Shown one piece after another: positions 56,115 to 64,000 of a DNA stretch of 64,000 bases. Position 1 is the stretch's first letter, and the number at the start of each line of letters is the position of its first letter. This DNA is from Diaporthe sp. PMI_573. Taxonomy: Eukaryota > Ascomycota > Sordariomycetes > Diaporthales > Diaporthaceae. The stretch spans positions 372,001-436,000 of the forward strand of contig JAJTUP010000036.1 of assembly GCA_021399435.1 (NCBI GenBank), read 5' to 3'. The notes under the pieces were generated by a model, which made no database searches, had not been told where the DNA came from, and was given only the letters and a program-made list of their open reading frames with translations. A program made the position numbers and the translations under genes.

Positions 56115-59100
56115 CAACTTCCCTTGTTCACCAAACCCTTGTGTGGTCGCGAAGGGCAGGGCTCAAGGCACCTGGCCTGCCAACTCCCTCTTTCTGTATC
56201 TCCCTGCACTTCTCCGGGCCTCGCGGCTCATGTCTTATGGGCATGAGCTACAAAGTATCGCCAATGACAATACGCAATGGCTGTGGTTCAAGTCGAATGC
56301 GGACCATGCGACATGACGGACGCTATTTCAACGACCTCAGACGGACGGCTCGGATATAACACGGTGAACCCGCCGAGGAGTACCGCAACGTCGGGGAGTT
56401 ATTGTAGGTCCAGCGGCTTTGGTAATACAGTGTCCCCTTGGGGCTTGGGGGCTGTTGGGGGCTCAAGACAAGAAGGAAGCAAGAAGAGTCATCAATGAAC
56501 AATCCAGTCCGGTGAAAAGATTAGGCGAGGTGTAGTCTCCAGCAACGAGGGGCAGAGGAGGACATATGTTGTACCTAAGTATTATGACGGTGACTACGTG
56601 TGGACCGGGGGGGGGAGTCCTTCGAAGTCTCGTCCATCAGCGGTGCCCAGCAGACGAAAGCTCATATCCCAACTAGTCTACACATGAATGTACAGTACCA
56701 TGCGGAATCGAGCGAGCCCTGGGTGGGTTCTCTTCCGTTGGCTGTCGGCCTAAGGAGTCAGAACGAGCAAGGGGTAAGAGGGCTGTGTCCGCCGGTTCGG
56801 TGCCGGGGGGCGTGTAGCATGGAGAAAAGGTTGTGATGGCTCACTCTAGCACAAAGCTTGGCATGTAAGTCGACAGGGATGGATTCACATGTGGAGGCTG
56901 GTGGAAAACCTATGGAACTTCTTCGAGCTACCGGTGACGACGGGGACGTTCCCGGGTTGGAAGAGGGGTCGACGAAAGGGGAGGGAGGGGGGTCGCGGAG
57001 CGAAAGAGTCTTGACACGGACATATCATACGTAGAAGGCCGCACGGCTTTCTGCATGGTTGATTACGTAGCAGCATTGCCTGTGCCTTGACTGGTATGGT
57101 CCGCCAGTAAGGTGCATGTCATGTCCTGGACAGGAAGGGGAGGAAGAAAGAGTTTCGCCAGGGTCCCTACTCTAGAATGGGAAGTGGGTGGTATCCGGCA
57201 TCTCTTTAGAGTCGAGGCTATCTGTGGCAAGGGGACAAGCAGAAGCCAGGACTGGGATTATCCAGGATGGGGACTGGAGGACCACCATGACCACCCAAAT
57301 GGAATGGAAGTGGCTAGCCCAAGTGGATAACGCCTTGAGGGGAGGGTGGAATGTCTAACAAGAATATGAGTTCGTGCGGAATCTGGTGTGGATGCACACA
57401 ACCTTGCCGGTGTATACGTAGTGAGAGGCAGTGCTGAATCAGTTGTTCAGAGCCGGGAAACCCGATCTGCTCGCCCTGCTCGGCGCCTGACGAAGGATGA
57501 TATGATTCGAGTGTCACTGGAATTCCAGCAGAGTCGGTTGACGCGAGCTGCGGTGCCAAGCCGTCAGTTCAGATCTCTGGGACTCGGGCGACAGGGTCTG
57601 GGGAGCCATCTGTGCGGGAGGATCAGTGTAACAAGGTGTATATCGGACCATATACGACTGTACGACGGCTTGTACCAGAGCACGGGGCGAGGGCCAATGC
57701 GCTGGATACGGTTTATTGTTGTCAGGAGCCAGAGGGTGCGGCGCCCCAACTACGTGTGGTGGTCGGACCGTAAGAAGCACAAGCTTCAGGAGCAAGACTG
57801 CAAAAGACTTGACTCCGGAGTCCGGGGTTGGCATGGAAAGGTTACCCATTGTGACAACGAAGGGGCTCTTGGGAGAGACGGGGGTGTGATTAGCCTATGA
57901 TGGAGTGGGGCCGTTAGCTAGCACACAGGTCGGAAATTTCTTTGGGGTTCCTACTCTAGCCTACTCCGTACGTCAAGCATTTAAATACCACGGCAAAAGG
58001 AATTCCCGGAGGAAGAGATCGGTGTTGCGATTGCTGGATCTCTGCAGGACCAAGAGCAGGCCGCAGATCCTACAGGCTGTGCCACGGTTGCAATTTGGGA
58101 CGTCGAATAAATCTTCCAATTGCCATCAGATACTGTCCAGAGAGGTGGTGGTCGACGGCATGGTCGAGCCATGCCGTCTTGGTATGTGACCGGCCATGCA
58201 CGGTGGGTCCGTGGTAGTTTGTATACGCAGTACTTGGCAGTATACGCAGTGACTGGACAACAGATGCGACCCACATCCTGCCCCAGCCAGACCACGTTGG
58301 GTCCGCAGCAATCAGATACGTGAGTCTAGGTCTACCGGGTTTCGGTTCCTTCGAGTGGGACGAACCCCGTGGGTTTGGCCTGGCTGGCGGGCTGGCTGGG
58401 TATATGGGGATATCGGACAGCAAACAGACACGCCCGCCCAGTTTGCTGCCCGCAGTCTGGTCAAGATCAACGAAACCCGGCGGCTCGCGCAGGCGACTTT
58501 TCCTCGCGACACCACCTAGGTACCTCCCAGCCTGGCAGTTCAGGTACAATTGATTAGTCTGCCGCAAAGGGCAGGTCAGTCGGGACTGTGTGGCCGCCGA
58601 GAGATTTGGATGCCCACTACAACAACGGACAGAGTCCGAAGGTGGCGGCGGCAGTGGTGCGTTCAAGGTTTGTGGGTGACTGCACCCCGGAAGCGAGCCG
58701 CTCATGTGCCTCGATGGCTTCTGGTCCTCGGCGCCCTGTGCCTGCACCTGTGCCTGTCTCTCTCTCTCTCTCTCTGCGTTGAGCCGGCTCACACATGCCA
58801 GACCTGCTGCCAAGCGCCAAGGTTCCTGTGCCTGACCTTGACCAAGGAAGGATCAGTGCTCGGAGCTCGCTCGGCCACTGGCTGCAGAACAGTCACGGTC
58901 GCACCGCATCAAAATCTTTTTGAGACAGGCAATCCGCCGCGTAAGAAAACAGTATGTGCTCCTCCCCCCGGCGAATCGCCCCATCTGCGAGACCCAAGCC
59001 TCTAGGCTCGCATGGCAGGGGACCAGCACAGCCACCAAGGCGGAGCAGCCCGCATGTGGGCGCGAGGTGGCCACACACCCACTCTGCAGTCTGGGCGGCC

Positions 59101-60600
59101 GGAAGGACGTTGGCAAGTGGCCAGGCTCTCGCCGATCTTGGCGCGTCGGCACGGTTCGCCAAGACGGCGGGGAGATCTGGAAACCTCAGACGGGTTCCTT
59201 CTGCCTCTCATCACATCGGCCTCTCCAGCCTCTGCGACATGATTGCACAGCAGACACAGCAGACACGTCTCAATGGAACATACGAGTCAGCCGGTGACAA
59301 ACCTGCCCAGCAGTGTTCCCCCAGACCATGCTCGGTGCGGTGAGGCACTGTTCTTGCAACACTCGTCTCGTTCCTGGTGTTTCAGGCGCCCCCGGGGGGG
59401 AGTCGAGGCTCTCCCCACGACGGCGCCGTCACAAATCAGGATGGGCATTCTCCCGATAGTGACACCGTGCCGGAGGCTTGGGCTCGATCATGTGCCCGAG
59501 CCCCAAGATATAATAATCAGAGGTTGTTACCAGTAGAGCGATTCCAGGAGAGGATATTACATATATTGCGTCCCGACGGCACAGCGTCAGTGCCGCCTCG
59601 GACGTTGGCCATCGGCTCCGAATTGCCAAGTCTGCCCCCGGCCCTCAAAAGAAGTTTTGAAGCGAGCCACCGTTGCGATGACGTAACGACAGCCACAGGT
59701 CCTCAACAGCAGCTCGGCTAAGTTCTGGGCAGCGGTTGTTGGTGGCCCCAAGCCCACCAATGGAGCGAGCCCTGCATGTCGCCTTGAGGACAGGGAGGGC
59801 CGGCCTGCCATGGCCCTTGCGTCGTTGCTGCTTACCGTCCACGACATGTAACAGTAACTGCATAGATATGACCTTGGAGCCAAGATTTTTGCCGAAAATT
59901 GTGTCGATTGATACAATGATTATGAGAGTTCCAATCACCCAATCTGAACTGAACCGAAGCCCTCTGTTGCTGTTGTTGTTGTTGTTGTTGTGAATTGCTG
60001 CAGGCTCAGCCACAAAAAGAATTAGTGATCAACCGCAGGTTTGACGAGATCCAGTGAATACTGGGCTCGTGACCTTGTAATATTGCCATCATGGCCCTCT
60101 GGAAAAAGGAGGTGCATCAGCTGGCCTCGTGATCGACAAGGCTGACAGCCTCAGCCCGAGCCCGAGCCCGAGCCCGGATTGATTGTGCTTTGTTGTGTTG
60201 TGTTGAGATGCACCATGTCGACATTGCATGCTTCGGTGGTGAATGTGAAAGTCTGTCTGCAGTGTCTGGGCGTGCACTAGCTCTCCCTCTCCAAGGCCGG
60301 GCTGTCTGGGCTGTGCTCGGCCCTGCCGGTGAAGCCCGAAGAGCTACCCAGGTGGTGTGTGGTGTGCCCCACAGCCTGCCCACCCGGCTCCCTGGCACCT
60401 GGCCTGCTGGGTTGCTTGACCACCTTACCCCGCCATTGCACCCCTGCACCCCTGCCTGGAGCGAAGCTGCGCGTCCTACGTACACTGCCCATCCAGCAAT
60501 CAGAAGCTTGTCACGTCTCCTGTGACGACGACGCGCCACAGAGGAGTCCCGGCATCCATCTAGGTACGGCAACACCATAGCCTCAGCCATAGCAACGGCC
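56115..60600. promoter_or_regulatory. Long divergent upstream region between the zinc-cluster gene and csn1
   Basis: About 4.5 kb without a supported gene; the two neighbours are transcribed away from it. It contains a TC microsatellite (58760-58776), CTAGGTAC motifs at 58516 and 60560, GTT repeats (59963-59990) and a CCCGAG repeat (60152-60175). Many ORFs of 60-250 codons on both strands look random. Long upstream regions are common for fungal regulators, but an unrecognised non-coding transcript or lineage-specific gene cannot be excluded. Confidence 0.5.
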
Positions 60601-62369
60601 ATGGCGACCTCCAGCGACGCCCTACCGCCCGGGTTCCTCCAGAGGGCTCAGCAAGGCGGCATCGTCGTGACAGGTAGGCCCAGCTTCCCTTCTGTCCACA
60701 AGGAGCTCTCTTTGCGCCGTCTGATGAGCCGCCCTCCTACACCCAGCCTTGCCTGACCTTCCCGCCTAAGGAGACCAGCCTGCTAACCCAGATCTTTTGT
60801 AGAGATCCCTAAGCTGGATTTGGAATCCTACATACAGAACTACAGAGGTACGTGGAGCTTGCCTGCTGCCCTGTTGTTTGCACCCACGCTGACCCCGCTC
60901 TCAAAGGCCGTACCAGACTCGACAGACTGCTCGCCATCGCCCGAACGTCCACCGTCCTATGCGTCGATGCGTTGAAGCTCGCCATCAACGAGGTGGTCTC
61001 CGAGGGAAGAGATGTCCAGCTCTACCGGGACGCCTGTGAACTCCTTCGTTTGCTGGGCCCCGACGAGCCCGAGGCTAAATACAACGGTGCGTGGGTTAGC
61101 GAGACGGAAAAGGCGAACCGATCAGATTCGCACCATCTCGAGGCGGAGCTAAAGAAATACAAGAACAATCTCGTCAAGGAGTCCATAAGGGTTGGTCCTT
61201 CTGCCCCACCTCCCCCCCCCCCAAATCCCCAACTCACCCAGCTGACATCCAGCAGATGGGCAACGAGGACTTGGGAAAGCACTTCGAGAGAACCGGCGAG
61301 TTGTCCCTGGCCTACGAAGCCTATTCCAAGTGCCGGGCCGACGTCAGCTCGGCAAAGCACATTATCGAGGTTGGATTGCATCTGGCCCGCTTGTCTTTCT
61401 ACCGCCGCGACTGGTCTGCCGTCACGGCCAACGTGAACAAGATGAGCGGCCTGCAGTCTGATGGTGCTGGTGCCACGGACAAGACTCAACAGACGATATG
61501 CAATATCCTTTACGGAATTGCCTCCCTTGGCCAGGCCAAACACCCCGAGGCAGCGCGAAACTTTCTGCAGGTCGACCCGGCGGTCAGCCCCGACAATTAT
61601 GACAAGTTCGCCAGCCCGAACGACGTCGCAATCTACGGGGGTCTGCTGGCTCTGGCTACTATGAGTCGACCAGAGCTCAGCGGGGTGCTAGAAAACTCGA
61701 GCTTCCGCACGTTCCTCGAGCTCGAGCCTCACATTCGCAGGGCCATCTCCCAGTTCGTTAATGGCAGATATTCGGCCTGCTTGTCCATTCTTGAGGCCTA
61801 CCGCTCAGACTACCTCCTTGACATCAACCTGCAGCCTCACGTCAAGCAGTTGTACGCTGTTATCCGCGCCAAATGTATTTTCAACTTCGTCCAGCCTTTC
61901 TCTTGCGTGACGATCGACAACCTTAACGCCGCGTTTTCTCCACTGGGGGGATCCATCGACCAAGAGCTGGTGGAGATGATTGGGAATGGCACCCTGGACG
62001 CTCGCATCGACACCATCGACAGAGTAAGCCGAGGCAACCCCAAGAGTGATACCCATAAATGTGCTAATAACATGCCAGGTCGTGACCATTGCATCTCCGA
62101 ATCCCCGTGCAAAGATGCAAGCGGCTTCTCTAGCTGCTGCGAAGAACTACGAGAAGGAGGCCTTGGATCGCATCCGACGCATTGGCATTGTGTCCGCAGA
62201 TCTTGAGGTCAAGGGAAAGCACAAGGGCCAGGGAGCGGCCGCTCTTGGGTTCTTGCAAGGTACAGGCACGAGATGGGGAGAGGGCCCAAGTGGGAGTGGG
62301 TTCGACGACTACCCTGGTGTGCAACCTCAAGGGTCGTCTTCGACCGCGATGAGCGACCTAGTTTCATGA
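60601..62369 (+). CDS. csn1: COP9 signalosome subunit 1
   Basis: Subunit of the COP9 signalosome that removes Nedd8 from cullins and controls fungal development and light responses. Exons 60601-60673, 60803-60847, 60907-61190, 61256-62023, 62079-62369 (486 aa). The N-terminal segment includes IPKLDLESYIQNYRGRTRLDRL, rebuilt across two introns, as in CSN1/RPN7 proteins. The helical repeat domain contains MGNEDLGKHFERTGELSLAYEAY, YSKCRADVSSAKHIIEV and LARLSFYRRDWSAV. The PCI domain follows (FRTFLELEPHIRRAISQF, LLDINLQPHVKQLYAVIR, KCIFNFVQPFSCVTIDNL). The C-terminal tail is Gly/Ser-rich. The last acceptor gives IDR-VVTIASP. It faces prp18 tail-to-tail 190 bp away. Confidence 0.96.
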
Positions 62370-62559
62370 GTGAAATGCCCAAGAAATTGCGGAGGCGTTT
62401 GGAGTTGGGAGCACACGGGAGAAGACCCGCTTTTGTTTTATGTGTGCATTAGAGCAGGAAGCGTCTTAGACCCGTGAGGTAATCGATCAAATAGACGGTG
62501 ATTCCCGGGGAAATGACCACGCTATTGCACCCAAGATCCTTCATATCCGGAGCTTCCCT

Positions 62560-63660
62560 TTAACCCATAAGCTGCCTGACGTCCTCGGGCGGCCATCTCA
62601 CCTGCGCAAAGGTCAGACACCGTTTGATGCTCTGCAGATATTTTCTTGTGACCTCGTCACCCATGACGTGACCCCTTTCGCCGTTGTGAAGCTTCTCACG
62701 GGCGCTTCGCTCGTGGATGCCCACCATGGTTACGCCGATGGGCCACGCCGCCTTGCCGATGCTCAGCCTCAGATAGCCGTCGTTGGCATCCACGTAGCGC
62801 CGCTCCTGGGCGGCCCGAATGATCTCGACAACAGGCTTCAGCACTGACTCGTCCAGGTCGGCCTTCTCGAACCTGCGGAACAGGGGCGTCATGGTCTGCT
62901 TGCACTGCACCATGGTGCTGTGCGCCTGCCTCGCGGCGCTGGTCTCGAGCTCGCCGCCGGCCTGCGCCCGCTCCCTCGCCAGCGCGAGCTCCCACTCCCG
63001 CAGCACCATGGTGAAGTAGGACGCCAGCTGCCGGTACAGCCACCGCCGCGCCTCCTTGTCCCCCGCCGGCGGGACCTCGTCCGCCACCTTCATGTCCTTC
63101 TCCTCTACCAGCTGCAGCGTCGTCGGGATCGGCCCCTGCGTCACGGTCGTGGTGAGCCTGCGGAGCCGCTTCACCCTCGCCGCGCGCCTCTCGCCGAACA
63201 GCGCCGCCGGCTCTCCTAGCGACCGCAGCTTGGCCGTAAGCTCATCGTCCGTCAGCGCGGACACCTCATCGTGCACGCCGTCGTCGTCCTCGGCGCCCGA
63301 GGCCGGCGTCGAGCCATCGCGCTTGAGCTCCGGCAGGCCCAGCCGCTTCCGCCGCGCGCGCTCCTCCTCGGCTTCCCTCTCCTCCCTGCGCTGCCTCGAC
63401 TCCTCGGCGAGCTTCCGGCGCTTCTCCTCCCTGGCCCTTGCCTCTTCTGCGGCGTCCTCCTCGCGTTTTCGCTTCGCAGCGGCCTTGGCTTCTTTCTCTT
63501 CTGCGAGTCGTCTCTGTTCGGCGAGGTAAGCTTCCTTTCTGGCTGCTTCGGCGTCGGCCTTGCGCGTGTATTTGGAGGTGTCGGCTGGTGTTTTGGTGTC
63601 GGACGGGGATGGGCCTTTCTTCTTGGAGAGTTCCTGGGACATCAACGCCGCGAAGTCCAT
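62560..63660 (-). CDS. prp18: Pre-mRNA splicing factor 18
   Basis: Second-step splicing factor of the spliceosome. One exon, 366 aa, ATG at 63660-63658. The N-terminal half is a highly charged coiled region (residues 30-110, rich in Lys, Glu, Arg and Ala) with the LGLPELKRDG segment behind it. The conserved Prp18 core covers about residues 205-366. It contains FTMVLREWELALARE, TMTPLFRRFEKADLDESVL and the invariant loop WPIGVTMVGIHERSAREK, which contacts U5 and Slu7. The protein ends RWPPEDVRQLMG, close to the family end. An N-terminal MDFAALMSQELSKKK matches fungal members. The reverse strand shows several long shadow ORFs caused by high GC. Confidence 0.96.
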   Translation of the reverse strand: MDFAALMSQELSKKKGPSPSDTKTPADTSKYTRKADAEAARKEAYLAEQRRLAEEKEAKAAAKRKREEDAAEEARAREEKRRKLAEESRQRREEREAEEERARRKRLGLPELKRDGSTPASGAEDDDGVHDEVSALTDDELTAKLRSLGEPAALFGERRAARVKRLRRLTTTVTQGPIPTTLQLVEEKDMKVADEVPPAGDKEARRWLYRQLASYFTMVLREWELALARERAQAGGELETSAARQAHSTMVQCKQTMTPLFRRFEKADLDESVLKPVVEIIRAAQERRYVDANDGYLRLSIGKAAWPIGVTMVGIHERSAREKLHNGERGHVMGDEVTRKYLQSIKRCLTFAQVRWPPEDVRQLMG

Positions 63661-64000
63661 GATGGCCTCGTGTTCTTTGCGTCTGCGATTAGGGTGCCGC
63701 TCTTGGGTCTCGGAATGTGGAATAGTGTTAGTTGAGAGTATGGTGTTTAGGAGATTGGATCTGCGATGGTCTGGGTACGATAAATAGGTACGAGGTCAGA
63801 TGCCTGCCGAGGCTGAGGCCGCCTAAATTCTAGCTTCTAGAAGCTCGTTCCACGGCCGGGGCCACCAGCGACAGGGTTCCCCACGCGCCCGGGAAGCTTA
63901 TTCCCACCTGCTGCTTCAGCCCTGATGGCACATTCCAGTAATGAAGCACCTAGGTAATGACAAGATGCTGCATTCCCTCCCATGAAGCGTGCAGCAGCAT
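63661..64000. promoter_or_regulatory. Upstream region of prp18
   Basis: The last 340 bp of the window should contain the prp18 promoter. An ACCTAGGTA palindrome lies at 63948-63956 and an aattctagcttctagaagctcg inverted stretch near 63825-63846. No ORF is supported. Confidence 0.45.

Noticed and set aside
57388..57900. 170-codon plus-strand ORF
   Set aside because: No recognisable sequence and an overlapping opposite-strand ORF of similar length; treated as chance.
58070..58813. 247-codon minus-strand ORF upstream of csn1
   Set aside because: The opening is translated from a TC microsatellite and the rest has random character; no splice context or similarity.

Overview
The window is nuclear DNA of a filamentous ascomycete (Pezizomycotina, probably a Sordariomycete). 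The genes have short introns (about 45-260 nt) with GTRNGT-type donors and CTRAC-type branch points. They encode conserved eukaryotic housekeeping proteins and sit in GC-balanced DNA. The left end is AT-rich and carries retrotransposon remains whose stop codons look like products of repeat-induced point mutation (RIP: C to T and G to A). No species can be named from the sequence alone.

Layout. 1-8.4 kb is a repeat block: a decayed Ty3/gypsy pol with chromodomain, a probable LTR, about 5 kb of AT-rich debris and an intact-looking 415-bp hAT-type MITE. 8.4-11.3 kb is the transition zone: a broken ORF, two clusters of hairpin repeats, and between them a tRNA-Leu(AAG) gene with its normal intron plus a 58-bp insertion in the D-loop. 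11.3-19 kb holds accessory genes: a tubby/LURP-like protein, a frameshifted single-pass membrane protein and a secreted Gln/Ala-rich protein. From 19 kb to the right end is core genome: coatomer delta (ret2), an acidic nuclear-type protein, a NIPA-like transporter, a DUF4112 membrane protein, ribosomal protein S3, myotubularin phosphatase (ymr1), APC/C subunit 4, a 2EXR-type protein, a four-helix membrane protein, a MIF-like protein, the Rag GTPase gtr2, a large Zn2Cys6 regulator, COP9 subunit 1 (csn1) and splicing factor prp18.

The core genes do not form one pathway. They cover COPI traffic (ret2), phosphoinositide turnover (ymr1), TORC1 signalling (gtr2), ubiquitin control (apc4, csn1), splicing (prp18) and translation (rps3). 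I reconstructed exons by hand for most of them; each full model closes in frame with conserved family sequence across the junctions.

Most interesting: (1) the tRNA-Leu gene with an insertion in its D-loop; (2) a GC-AG intron placed directly after the initiator ATG of ret2; (3) an in-frame TAG in ymr1 followed by 211 further open codons in the same frame; (4) the hAT MITE with an 8-bp target duplication; (5) hairpin repeats and a second dispersed non-coding repeat; (6) a recurring TACCTAGGTA-type palindrome confined to intergenic DNA. No CRISPR array, prokaryotic operon, secondary-metabolite cluster or rRNA gene was seen.
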